Made by a program: the position numbers and the translations under genes | Shown: in pieces, positions 34,745 through 43,373 of the stretch | Layout: each line of letters starts with the position of its first letter | Position numbering within the stretch: position 1 is the first letter of the stretch | Notes under the pieces: model-generated | The model's database searches: none | Seen by the model: only the letters and a program-made list of their open reading frames with translations | Told to the model about the DNA's origin: nothing | Assembly (NCBI RefSeq): GCF_021010565.1 | Contig: NZ_JAJNAY010000001.1 | Coordinates: 972,001 to 1,036,000, forward strand | DNA length: 64,000 nt | From: Chryseobacterium turcicum | GTDB lineage: Bacteria; Bacteroidota; Bacteroidia; Flavobacteriales; Weeksellaceae | Direction of reading: 5' to 3'

Positions 34745-36874
34745 ATGAACAATCATTTTTTTGACTTAATTGAATATACCAGCCGAAGCGTTTTTCTTAC
34801 AGGAAAAGCAGGGACGGGTAAGACCACATTTCTAAACGAATTTGTAAAGAAAACGAAAAAAAAGCACATTGTTGTAGCACCTACCGGGATTGCTGCCATC
34901 AATGCAGGCGGAGTCACCATCCACTCGATGTTTGGGTTGCCTTTGCGTACGTTTTTGCCAACAGCAGACCGCATCGACAGTAGTATTGCCAATAATATTA
35001 CTGACCTTCAGCAGCATTTCAGATACCGAAAAGATAAGCTTAAACTTTTAAGAGAAGTTGAGGTTTTAATTATTGATGAGGTTTCGATGCTTCGTGCCGA
35101 TGTTTTAGATATGATGGATTTTTCTTTGAGATTTATCCGTAGAAATAACCAGCGTTTTGGGGGTGTTCAGATGTTGTTTATCGGAGATTTGTATCAGCTT
35201 CCGCCGGTGGTGAGAGATGAGCATGTCTTAAAAATGTTTTACAATTCGCCTTTCTTTTTCGATAGTTTGGCGATTAAAGATATCCCTCTTTTAACGATTG
35301 AGTTAACAAAAGTTTACCGTCAAACCGATGAAGAATTTTTGGGAATTTTGAATGCTATTCGGGATGGTGATGTTGCCAATATCGATTTTAATCATTTGAA
35401 TGAAAGATATGACCCTGGTTTTGAAGCCGGAGAAGAACCTTACGTTTATCTCTGTTCGCACAACAAAATGGCAGACGATATCAATCAGGAAAAGCTGAAA
35501 GATATAAAAGTAAGTCCTAATACTTACGAAGCTAAACTTTTTGGTGAGTTTAAAGAAAATCAATATCCAAATGAGCAGTTTTTAGAATTGAAAATTGGTG
35601 CTCAAATTATGTTTATCAGAAATGATATTACGGGAGAAAAGAAATATTTCAACGGTAAATTGGGTGAAATTTCTTCTCTGGACGATAATGAAATCAAAGT
35701 AATTCTTGAAGGAAGTGAGCGTGAAATTACCGTAAAAAGAGAAGTCTGGGAACAGAAAAAATATTCTCTAGACACTGATAAAAATATTAAAGAAGAAGTT
35801 TTAGGAAGTTTTGAACAGTTTCCTATAAAATTGGCTTGGGCGGTTACGATTCATAAAAGTCAGGGTTTAACGTTTGATAAAGTGATAATTGATGCCGGAA
35901 AAAGTTTTACGGCGGGCCAGGTTTATGTGGCTTTGTCACGTTGTCGAACGTTGGAAGGAATTGTTTTAAAATCAAAAATTACTCCCGAAGTTATTTTTAA
36001 AGACAACCGTATTCTGAAATTTCAGGGTGAAACGCAGGCAAATGATAATGTAGAAAGTATTTTAAATCAAGAAAAATACGATTACAGCATCAGAAAAGTA
36101 CTTCGTACAGTCGATTGTCAATGGTTTTTGAAAGAAGTAGAGCAGTGGAATAATATTTCGATTGTTAATAAAAGTATTGACCGTAAAAAAGCAAGTCAAT
36201 TGTATCTTCAATTAAAACGCGATGTTTTAAATTTAGGGAAGATTTTCGAAAAGCTGGAGCGTATTATTTTCCAGAAAGTTAATTTATTTATTGAAAAGAA
36301 AGAAGATTGGTCAGAAATTGAAAATAAATCAAAAGGTGCTGTCAATTTCTTTTTTACAGAAATCAGAGATAAAGTTTTTAATCCTTTGAAGGATTTTTAT
36401 GCTGAAATAAAAGGTGCAAAAGGATTAAAACAATACAATGAAGAATTGAAAGATTGGCTGGAAGATATTGAGGAATACTTGAATAGCCTAAAGGAAATTC
36501 ATTTGTTGGAAACCAAACTTCTGGATGAAAAAAATGACAAAGAAATCAGCATGAAAATTGCAAAAGTTCCGTCTCAGGTTTTAACTTTCCAATTGTTTGA
36601 ACAAGGGAAAACTATTGCAGAAGTCGCTTTGGAAAGAGGTTTGGTAAAAGAAACGGTCATTGGTCATTTGGCAAAATTTGCCGAACAAGGGTTATTGGAT
36701 ATTTCAAGAGTCATTACTTCAGATAAAATAAAAGCGTTTCAGGAAATGTTTCACAGAGAACCAAAAGAAACATTAAATGAATGGAAAACAGCACTACCAA
36801 ATAATTTTGAGTTTAATGAAATCAGGATTTTGATTAATCATTTTACGCATCAGAAGGAGAAAAATAATAGTTAA
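34745..36874 (+). CDS. Pif1-like SF1B helicase with C-terminal helix-turn-helix
   Basis: 709 residues from the ATG at 34745. The helicase core has Walker A FLTGKAGTGKTTF (19-31), the Q-like VVAPTGIAAINAGG, Walker B LIIDEVSMLRADV, and the last motif WAVTIHKSQGLTFDKV followed by VYVALSRCRTLEG. This is the RecD/Pif1 layout for 5'-3' unwinding. The C-terminal ~100 residues form an HTH_40-type winged helix (TIAEVALERGLVKETVIGHL). Roles in replication-fork passage or G-quadruplex unwinding are known for the family. Confidence 0.92.
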   Translation: MNNHFFDLIEYTSRSVFLTGKAGTGKTTFLNEFVKKTKKKHIVVAPTGIAAINAGGVTIHSMFGLPLRTFLPTADRIDSSIANNITDLQQHFRYRKDKLKLLREVEVLIIDEVSMLRADVLDMMDFSLRFIRRNNQRFGGVQMLFIGDLYQLPPVVRDEHVLKMFYNSPFFFDSLAIKDIPLLTIELTKVYRQTDEEFLGILNAIRDGDVANIDFNHLNERYDPGFEAGEEPYVYLCSHNKMADDINQEKLKDIKVSPNTYEAKLFGEFKENQYPNEQFLELKIGAQIMFIRNDITGEKKYFNGKLGEISSLDDNEIKVILEGSEREITVKREVWEQKKYSLDTDKNIKEEVLGSFEQFPIKLAWAVTIHKSQGLTFDKVIIDAGKSFTAGQVYVALSRCRTLEGIVLKSKITPEVIFKDNRILKFQGETQANDNVESILNQEKYDYSIRKVLRTVDCQWFLKEVEQWNNISIVNKSIDRKKASQLYLQLKRDVLNLGKIFEKLERIIFQKVNLFIEKKEDWSEIENKSKGAVNFFFTEIRDKVFNPLKDFYAEIKGAKGLKQYNEELKDWLEDIEEYLNSLKEIHLLETKLLDEKNDKEISMKIAKVPSQVLTFQLFEQGKTIAEVALERGLVKETVIGHLAKFAEQGLLDISRVITSDKIKAFQEMFHREPKETLNEWKTALPNNFEFNEIRILINHFTHQKEKNNS

Positions 36875-36879
36875 AATAA

Positions 36880-36908
36880 GAGGATTCGGTAAAAACTGAA
36901 TCCTTTTT
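36880..36908 (+). terminator. Terminator of the helicase gene
   Basis: AGGATTC / GAATCCT stem with a 10-base loop and T run, just after the stop codon. Confidence 0.75.
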
Positions 36909-37025
36909 CATCAAAATAAATGGTTTGTCCAGATTTTGAAAATTCTACAAAACCAATCCGTGATGACCTTTAGATTTGTTTTCGAGATACATTATTTTTG
37001 ATTGCATGGCTGTTTTTTAATTGTT

Positions 37026-37514
37026 TTAGGGAAATAATATCTGAATAAGTTTAGATTTTAAAGTATAAGCTTTATTTACAGCATTTTTCAATTCATTAAA
37101 TTCAATAAAAATACCTTCAATATTAAAAATTAATTCCATATTATATCCCTCTTCTGTTGAAATATCTTTCTTAAAACCCTCATTGTCTAAAGAAATAATC
37201 AAAGCCTCTAAATTAATATTTTGCAGTTCTTTAAATAATTCATAAACCTCTTCTTTAGAAAAAACTTTTGTGTATTCGTTTGTTTCAGGACTTCGATGGT
37301 ACTCTCTAAGCTTTAAAAAATGTTTATTAGAAGATAATTGATAAAGCAGAAAATAAAGCGGATCCCATGTTTTTACATAAGTAGTAAAAGATTCTATTTT
37401 ATTTGAATACTGATTAATAATATCCTCAATTGAAATTTTTGTATTCATATTTTCCTCAACTTCTTTAACTATATTCTCATCTGAAACAACACTATAACTT
37501 ACAATTATTCCCAT
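37026..37514 (-). CDS. Hypothetical protein, possibly DUF1877 (YfbM)-like
   Basis: 162 residues from the ATG at 37514. The open frame reaches 37562, but the added residues are hydrophobic and basic and do not fit. The start MGIIVSYSVVSDEN and the segment VKTWDPLYFLLYQLSSN recall the start and the W-x-x-L-H-F-L-L motif of DUF1877 proteins, with an acidic-helical C-terminus. Very AT-rich, like an acquired or fast-evolving gene. The assignment is tentative and the function unknown. Confidence 0.55.
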   Translation of the reverse strand: MGIIVSYSVVSDENIVKEVEENMNTKISIEDIINQYSNKIESFTTYVKTWDPLYFLLYQLSSNKHFLKLREYHRSPETNEYTKVFSKEEVYELFKELQNINLEALIISLDNEGFKKDISTEEGYNMELIFNIEGIFIEFNELKNAVNKAYTLKSKLIQILFP

Positions 37515-37673
37515 TTTAATAAAAATTATAATTAAAAACTTATTTCGAATTCTAAAATACAAATTAAAAACTTAGCCCATCGTTTTTTAATGCCTAACTA
37601 TTTATAGTTTTTCACACAACACACCAATTAATTCCATCAATTACAAAAAGTAACTAATGCGATTTATTAGCTT

Positions 37674-37681
37674 TAACTTTG
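37674..37681 (+). promoter_or_regulatory. -7 promoter element of the LLM oxidoreductase gene (TAACTTTG)
   Basis: Perfect TAnnTTTG, 73 bases before the ATG. No -33 TTG at the usual distance. Confidence 0.55.
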
Positions 37682-37754
37682 CGTTTTCAAATTAATTAGA
37701 AATGAAATTGCCGAAGGAGATAATCATCACCTTTGAAAAAATAAACAAATCAAT

Positions 37755-38756
37755 ATGAAACATTTTGATATATCCGTGCTTGATTTGGCTCCTGTAAAAC
37801 AAGGGAAAACCATTCACGATACTTTTCAGGACAGTTTGTCTTTAGCGAATTTTACTGAAAATTTAGATTATAAAAGATTTTGGCTTGCCGAACATCACAA
37901 TATGGAAAATATTGCCAGCTCCGCAACTTCAGTTCTGATTGGCTTTATCGCCAACGGAACAAAAAAAATAAGAGTAGGCTCTGGCGGAATTATGCTTCCC
38001 AATCACAGTTCGCTCGTTATTGCTGAACAATTTGGTACTTTAGAATCACTTTTTCCCGGAAGAATCGACCTTGGTTTGGGAAGAGCTCCCGGAACAGATG
38101 GTTTAACGGCTCAAGCTTTAGGAAGAAATCCTGCGAGTATCAACGAACAATTTCCGAGACAGATTTTAGAATTGCAGAAATATTTTTCTAAGGAAAATTC
38201 TAATGCGTTGGTGCGTGCAATTCCCGGCGAAGGATTGGATATTCCGATGTATATTCTCGGTTCGAGTACAGACAGTGCTTGGTTGGCCGCAGAATTGGGA
38301 TTGCCTTATGCTTTTGCCGGACATTTTGCTCCCGAACAAATGGATATGGCTTTTAAAATTTATAGAGAGCATTTCGAGCCTTCAAAATATTTAGATAAAC
38401 CTTTTGTTTTGGCTTGCGTGAACGGAATTGCTGCGGAAACTTCCGAAGAAGCACATTTTCTTTCTACAACATTGTTTCAGGCATTTATCAATATTATAAG
38501 AAACGACAGAAAACCTTTTCCTGCGCCTATTGAAGATATGGATACAGTTTGGTCAGCCATGGAAAAATCGATGGTTTTACAGAAATTGAAATTTAGTTTT
38601 ATTGGGAATCAGGAAGAAATTGCTGAACAGATTAAAAACTTTCAGGAAAAATATCAGGTGGATGAGTTGATGATTAACTCTCATATTTATGACCATCAGA
38701 AAAGATTAGAGTCTTACGAAATTATCCGAAAGGCTACAGATTCATTGTTTAATTAA
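37755..38756 (+). CDS. Luciferase-like (LLM class) flavin-dependent oxidoreductase
   Basis: 333 residues. The TIM-barrel family signature is seen: KRFWLAEHHNMENIASSAT, RVGSGGIMLPNHSSLVIAEQFGTLESLFPGRIDLGLGRAPGTD and PMYILGSSTDSAWLAAELGLPYAFAGHF. This is the MsnO8-type group, which uses reduced flavin and oxygen to hydroxylate or desulfonate organic substrates. The substrate is unknown. It is transcribed alone. Confidence 0.93.
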   Translation: MKHFDISVLDLAPVKQGKTIHDTFQDSLSLANFTENLDYKRFWLAEHHNMENIASSATSVLIGFIANGTKKIRVGSGGIMLPNHSSLVIAEQFGTLESLFPGRIDLGLGRAPGTDGLTAQALGRNPASINEQFPRQILELQKYFSKENSNALVRAIPGEGLDIPMYILGSSTDSAWLAAELGLPYAFAGHFAPEQMDMAFKIYREHFEPSKYLDKPFVLACVNGIAAETSEEAHFLSTTLFQAFINIIRNDRKPFPAPIEDMDTVWSAMEKSMVLQKLKFSFIGNQEEIAEQIKNFQEKYQVDELMINSHIYDHQKRLESYEIIRKATDSLFN

Positions 38757-38784
38757 CACATTAGTCACAGAGAGTTTTTTTAGT

Positions 38785-38961
38785 TTTGAAAATATTTTAG
38801 AACACATGAGATGAAAATCAAAGATTTTTAAAATGGTTTGTTTTCGAGATATTGATATTGGATATAGTGAAAATTTCTCCTATGAGATTTTGTTAAAGTC
38901 ATATGAGAAATGAAAGAAAATCTTTGATTTTCGAAACTTATGTGCTCTAAAATATTTTCAA
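38785..38961. repeat. Long imperfect hairpin D
   Basis: Arms 38785-38829 and 38917-38961 match over ~45 bases with few mismatches (TTGAAAATATTTTAGA, CACAT, AAAATCAAAGATTTT). GATTTTC.GAAACTTATGTG is shared with hairpin C at 24.5 kb. The gap 38757-39102 (346 bases) holds this hairpin and the ribBA promoter and no gene. Confidence 0.85.
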
Positions 38962-39053
38962 CGTTAGTCATTAAATCTTATATGACTTATGTGTTAAAAT
39001 GGTTTGCGACTTTTGAGGTTAATTTAAACAGTAAAACAAACCATTCATATTAA

Positions 39054-39084
39054 TTGTTGATGCTTATTTTATTAAGTATCTTTG
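39054..39084 (+). promoter_or_regulatory. Promoter of ribBA (-33 TTG, -7 TATCTTTG)
   Basis: TTG at 39054-39056 and TATCTTTG at 39077-39084 are 20 bases apart; a second TTG gives 17. The longer open frame would start at the TTG within the -7 box, so translation starts at the ATG at 39103. No riboswitch is visible. Confidence 0.8.
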
Positions 39085-39102
39085 CAAAAATTTAAAGTAA
39101 AA

Positions 39103-40224
39103 ATGTCAGATATTAAATTAAATACTATTCCAGAGGCGATTGAAGACCTTAAAAATGGTAAAATAATCATAGTAGTAGATGATGAAGACAGAGAAAATGA
39201 AGGTGATTTTCTTTGTGCTGCTGAATTAACGACCCCTGCATTAATTAATTTTATGGCAGTCCACGGAAGAGGATTGATTTGTATGCCACTTCCTGAGAAA
39301 AGATGTGATGAATTAGGTCTTGATGTGATGGTAAGCCGTAGCAGCGACCCTAAAGAGACTGCTTTTACCGTTTCTGTTGACCTTTTGGGTGACGGAACTT
39401 CTACAGGAATTTCTGCAGGAGACAGAGCGAAAACTATTTTAGCTTTGATGGATGAGAAATCTAAACCAACAGATTTTATGCGTCCGGGTCATATTTTCCC
39501 GCTTCGTGCAAGAAAAGGAGGCGTGTTGAAAAGAGCAGGTCACACTGAAGCTGCCATTGATTTAACTGGCTTGGCTGGTTTAAAAGAAGGTGGCGTAATC
39601 TGTGAGATTATGAACGAAGACGGTTCTATGTCTCGTTTGCCAGACCTACATGTTTTTGCTCAGAAGCATGATATGAAAATTGTATCTATTGAAGATTTGA
39701 TTCATTATCAGCTTAAAAAAGGAAATCTTATCGAAAGAATTGAGGAAAGAAAAGTGCAAACTGCTTATGGTGAGTTCGATTTCTGTGCTTTCAGAGAGAC
39801 TTCTAATGACCAGATTCACTTTGCTCTAACAAAAGGGTCTTGGACGGTAGATGAGCCTGTTTTGGTAAGAGTACAGTCTTCTGATTCTTATTTTGATGTT
39901 TTAACGAGATTGAATAACGGTGAAAAGCCATTATTAGAAAAAGTAACATCAATGGTGAATGAAGCTGGAAAGGGAGCAATTATTTTCATTAATAATGTTT
40001 CTAATTCTGAAAATACCTTGAGAAAACTACAGCAGTTTTTAAATTATCAGGATGGTCAACAAAAGCATCCTACAGCTGCTTTCAACTATAGAGATTACGG
40101 AATAGGAACTCAGATTCTGAAGAATTTAGGAATTAATAAGTTTAAAGTAATCACTCAAAACCCTAGCGTAAAACCTCAAGTTGGTGGTTATGATGTTGAG
40201 GTGACAGAGATGGTTCAGCTTTAA
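39103..40224 (+). CDS. ribB: 3,4-dihydroxy-2-butanone-4-phosphate synthase with degenerate GTP cyclohydrolase II domain
   Basis: 373 residues from the ATG at 39103. Residues 1-205 are DHBP synthase, with the acidic substrate/metal site VVDDEDRENEGDF (25-36), STGISAGDRAKTI and RPGHIFPLRA..RAGHTEAAIDL. They convert ribulose 5-phosphate to the riboflavin precursor. Residues ~215-373 align in position with GTP cyclohydrolase II, but where that enzyme has the zinc cysteines (CLTGD..RCDCG) this one has RVQSSDSYFDVLTRL (256-270). All three Cys are lost, so the second half is probably inactive or regulatory. Commonly annotated ribBA. Confidence 0.94.
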   Translation: MSDIKLNTIPEAIEDLKNGKIIIVVDDEDRENEGDFLCAAELTTPALINFMAVHGRGLICMPLPEKRCDELGLDVMVSRSSDPKETAFTVSVDLLGDGTSTGISAGDRAKTILALMDEKSKPTDFMRPGHIFPLRARKGGVLKRAGHTEAAIDLTGLAGLKEGGVICEIMNEDGSMSRLPDLHVFAQKHDMKIVSIEDLIHYQLKKGNLIERIEERKVQTAYGEFDFCAFRETSNDQIHFALTKGSWTVDEPVLVRVQSSDSYFDVLTRLNNGEKPLLEKVTSMVNEAGKGAIIFINNVSNSENTLRKLQQFLNYQDGQQKHPTAAFNYRDYGIGTQILKNLGINKFKVITQNPSVKPQVGGYDVEVTEMVQL

Positions 40225-40337
40225 AAGTGAAATGTGAATGGTTAATGGTTAATTTTGCTTCGCAAGTGAATTTTTAAGATTCTAAAATTGACAAATGAAG
40301 TAGATTGATTGCAAAGAAAATTCACAATTGATATATA

Positions 40338-40371
40338 AAAAATGGCTTGATTTACTCAAGCCATTTTTATT
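40338..40371. terminator. Bidirectional terminator overlapping the fmt stop codon
   Basis: AAAAATGGCTTGA / TCAAGCCATTTTT is a perfect 13-bp stem with a TTTAC loop. It serves convergent ribB and fmt. One arm contains the last codons and the stop (TGA) of fmt. Confidence 0.9.
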
Positions 40372-41303
40372 TCGTCGAAATTCCTAAATCCGTTTAGGAA
40401 ATCTTTGATATTCATTCTTTTTTTTCCTTCCAGCTGTAATTCTAAAGGATAATAAATGCCGTCTTTGGTATAGATTTTAAAATCATTTTTAGAAATTTCT
40501 AAACTTCCGACAGGTTTTTCATGGTCTGAAAGTTCAAATTTACCGCCAAATATTTTTAAACCTTTTTCTTCTTCTCCAATTTTTATAGTGGTGAAAGCTG
40601 CAGGATAGGGCGACATTCCTAAAATAAATTGATGTACTTCTTTTGAAGTTTTAGCCCAGTCGATTCTGGTGTCTTCTTTAAATATTTTAAACGCATTTTT
40701 TGGATGTTCTACTTCCGGCTGAGGTTTTTCTATAATTGAATTTTCGGCTAATTCATCTAAAGTTTTCACTACTAGTTTTGAACCCATTTCCATTAACCTA
40801 TCGTGAAGATGTCCTGCATTTTCATCTTCCAAAACCGGAATTTCTTCCTGTAACAAAATATTTCCTTCGTCAATTTTTTCGTTGATAAAAAACGTAGTTG
40901 CACCTGTTTTTTCTTCGCCATTAATCACTGCATAATTGATTGGAGCAGCTCCTCTATAGTCTGGAAGTAATGAAGCGTGAAGGTTGAAAGTTCCCATTTT
41001 AGGCATTTCAAACAAAACTTTAGGCATCATTCTGAAAGCTACGACCACAAAAATATCGGCGTCAAGTTTTCTTAATTCTTCTAAAAATTCTGGATTTCTT
41101 AATTTTTCGGGCTGAAAAACGGGAAGATTATTTTCTACAGCAAAAACCTTTACAGGAGACTGATTGATTTTCTGTCCGCGTCCGCTTGCTTTATCGGCAA
41201 CGGTGACAACGCCTACAATTTCATGATGAGATTGATGAATAGCTTCCAACGCAGTCTTTGCAAACTCCGGAGTGCCTAAAAAAACGACTTTCAATGATTT
41301 CAT
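40356..41303 (-). CDS. fmt: Methionyl-tRNA formyltransferase
   Basis: 315 residues. The N-terminal Rossmann domain has VVFLGTPEFAKTAL and the catalytic FNLHASLLPDYRGAAPI (Asn, His) plus GATTFFINEKIDEGNIL (Asp region). The C-terminal OB-like domain follows residue ~210. It formylates initiator Met-tRNA using 10-formyl-THF. A -7 box (TATCTTTG, 41308-41315) ends four bases before the ATG, so the mRNA is likely leaderless. The end of the gene is inside the shared terminator stem. Confidence 0.96.
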   Translation of the reverse strand: MKSLKVVFLGTPEFAKTALEAIHQSHHEIVGVVTVADKASGRGQKINQSPVKVFAVENNLPVFQPEKLRNPEFLEELRKLDADIFVVVAFRMMPKVLFEMPKMGTFNLHASLLPDYRGAAPINYAVINGEEKTGATTFFINEKIDEGNILLQEEIPVLEDENAGHLHDRLMEMGSKLVVKTLDELAENSIIEKPQPEVEHPKNAFKIFKEDTRIDWAKTSKEVHQFILGMSPYPAAFTTIKIGEEEKGLKIFGGKFELSDHEKPVGSLEISKNDFKIYTKDGIYYPLELQLEGKKRMNIKDFLNGFRNFDEIKMA

Positions 41304-41307
41304 GATG

Positions 41308-41315
41308 CAAAGATA
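41308..41315 (-). promoter_or_regulatory. -7 promoter element of fmt (TATCTTTG)
   Basis: Perfect box on the minus strand, four bases upstream of the fmt ATG. Confidence 0.7.
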
Positions 41316-41393
41316 AAACTCTTGAGTTATAAGTGAGAAATTAAGAGTTATGAATTTTTAGAATGCAATTACTTATTACCAATTATTCATTAT

Positions 41394-43295
41394 TTATGTC
41401 AATGCGTAGGTTCTAAAATTCAGCATCTTTACTTTTCCTGAATCCAGTAAGTAAATTAAATTTTCTAAAATATTTTCTTTGGTATGAAATTGCAGCTGTA
41501 TCGAAATTTCTTCGATGGTTGCTGGCTTTTTATTTAAAACTTTGATGATTTCTAAAGAAACATTTTTTCCGAAAATCGATTGTTTATTTTTTTCGCAAAC
41601 CGTACATTGTCCGCAGGTTTTGGTGTTTTTTTCGCCGAAATAGGAGAGTATCAATTTCATTTTGCAATATTGATTGTCCTCGATGAAAAATTTCATTTCT
41701 TCCCACTTCTGGATTTTGTTTTTCTGAATATGTTCGAAGAGTTTCCAGTAGATTCCGTTGATGGTTCTTTCGTCGCGTGGTTTTAAAAATTTCACACTGG
41801 CTAAAGCTCCGTCAATATATTCAAGATAGTTTTTTTGCTGCAGTTCTTTCAGTCGCTCTTTAATCAGATGAATGCTTACGCCTATTTTATTGCTTACATT
41901 CTGCTCGCTAAACATCACTTTGTGTGTAGTAATCCCAGAAATGCTGCGCAAAAGAAGTTCGATAAAATAAGCATCTTTCTGTGGAAGCTGGTTTATTTCA
42001 TCGGGTTTAATGAGAAGCTCGATAGAAGATAAACTTTTATTACTGTTGTGAAAAATAATTTCCTGAGTATGAAGGAAATTTAAAACATTTTTGATTTTTG
42101 CATTTGAAAGTTTCGTGAAACTTTGGATTCCTGAGGTATTTAATTGAAAAACCTTTTCGGGAAGTTCAAATTCAGCCACCTGAAATTTAGAATACAGATA
42201 AGAAATGATTTTTAGAAACTCAGCTTTATTGGGAATCTGATTTTTTAGAATCTGGTCGAAATTTGAAATTTCCTGCTTATTCCAAAGCATAAAGGCATAA
42301 CTTTTTTTGCCGTCTCTTCCTGCACGACCGATTTCCTGATAATAGTTTTCAATCGACTGAGAAGGGGAGAAGTGAATGACGAAACGCACATTGTCTTTGT
42401 CAATCCCCATCCCAAAAGCATTGGTTGAGATTAATACATTTTGATTACTGTTGTTCCAAAAATTCTGTCTTTCATTTTTTTCTTTTGTTGACAATCCAGC
42501 ATGGAAATAATCTACATTTTGAATTTTGTGTCGGTGAAGAAATTCGGTGAGTAATTCTGCGTCTTTTCGGGTTCTCACATAGATGATTCCTGATTCTTTA
42601 GCATATTTCAGAATATTAAAAACCTTTTGAAATTTATCTGAAATCTCTTCTGAGAATATTTTAATATTATCTCTGCTGAAACTTTTCTGAAATATTTTCG
42701 GATTTTTGAGCTCTAGCTTAGTTTTAATTTCTTCTAAAACTTTAGGTGTCGCTGTCGCTGTCAATGCAAGGCACGTAATTTCAGGATTATTTTTTCTAAA
42801 ATCTTTAATGTTTTGATAGCTTGGTCTGAAATCTTGCCCCCATTCTGAAATACAGTGTGCTTCATCCACCGCAATAAAAGATAACTGAATCTCCTCAATC
42901 TGTTGAAGAAATATTTTGTTGGTTAATCTTTCGGGCGAAACATAGAGTAGTTTTGTTAAACCATCTTTGCATCTGTTGTAAATAACTTCAGCATCAAACT
43001 CATCCAATTCTGAGCTGAGATACTCTGCTTCAATACCTCTGAATTTTAATTGATTTACCTGGTCTTTCATCAATGCTAATAATGGTGAAATGACAAGACA
43101 GGTTCCTTCCTGTAATAAAGCAGGAAGTTGGTAACATAATGATTTTCCGGCACCGGTGGGAAGTAGAACTAACGTGTCATTTCTGTTGATAACAGAATCA
43201 ATAATCTGTTCTTGTGCATCTCTAAAATGGTCATAGCCCCAAAAATGCTTAAGAGTTGATTTTTTAAGTTCATTAAAATACTGCGGAAGAATCAT
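41394..43295 (-). CDS. recQ: ATP-dependent DNA helicase RecQ
   Basis: 633 residues from the ATG at 43295. The open frame reaches 43325, but that extension lies in the terminator of the gene upstream, so the shorter start is chosen. Helicase motifs: motif 0 FRDAQEQIIDS, Walker A LLPTGAGKSLCYQLPAL, DEAH box (FIAVDEAHCISEWGQDFRPSY), SGIIYVRTR and the QxxGRAGRDG motif VI. The zinc-binding subdomain CGQCTVCEKN is near the C-terminus, followed by a winged helix. It repairs stalled forks and recombination intermediates by 3'-5' unwinding. No HRDC domain is evident. Confidence 0.95.
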   Translation of the reverse strand: MILPQYFNELKKSTLKHFWGYDHFRDAQEQIIDSVINRNDTLVLLPTGAGKSLCYQLPALLQEGTCLVISPLLALMKDQVNQLKFRGIEAEYLSSELDEFDAEVIYNRCKDGLTKLLYVSPERLTNKIFLQQIEEIQLSFIAVDEAHCISEWGQDFRPSYQNIKDFRKNNPEITCLALTATATPKVLEEIKTKLELKNPKIFQKSFSRDNIKIFSEEISDKFQKVFNILKYAKESGIIYVRTRKDAELLTEFLHRHKIQNVDYFHAGLSTKEKNERQNFWNNSNQNVLISTNAFGMGIDKDNVRFVIHFSPSQSIENYYQEIGRAGRDGKKSYAFMLWNKQEISNFDQILKNQIPNKAEFLKIISYLYSKFQVAEFELPEKVFQLNTSGIQSFTKLSNAKIKNVLNFLHTQEIIFHNSNKSLSSIELLIKPDEINQLPQKDAYFIELLLRSISGITTHKVMFSEQNVSNKIGVSIHLIKERLKELQQKNYLEYIDGALASVKFLKPRDERTINGIYWKLFEHIQKNKIQKWEEMKFFIEDNQYCKMKLILSYFGEKNTKTCGQCTVCEKNKQSIFGKNVSLEIIKVLNKKPATIEEISIQLQFHTKENILENLIYLLDSGKVKMLNFRTYALT

Positions 43296-43321
43296 AAGGT
43301 AAATGTAAGAAAAGTATTGAG

Positions 43322-43351
43322 ACAAAAAAAGCCACGCAATGCATGGCTTTA
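43322..43351 (-). terminator. Terminator of the OmpA-family gene
   Basis: AAAGCCA / TGGCTTT stem with a 9-base loop. On the minus strand it is followed by seven T, directly before recQ. It fixes the recQ start at 43295. Confidence 0.75.
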
Positions 43352-43373
43352 ATTTATAATAAGATTTTTTTTA

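Noticed and set aside
38757..39102. An FMN riboswitch upstream of ribB
   Set aside because: No conserved RFN-element sequence is visible, and the promoter box lies only ~20 bases before the start, leaving no room for a riboswitch leader.
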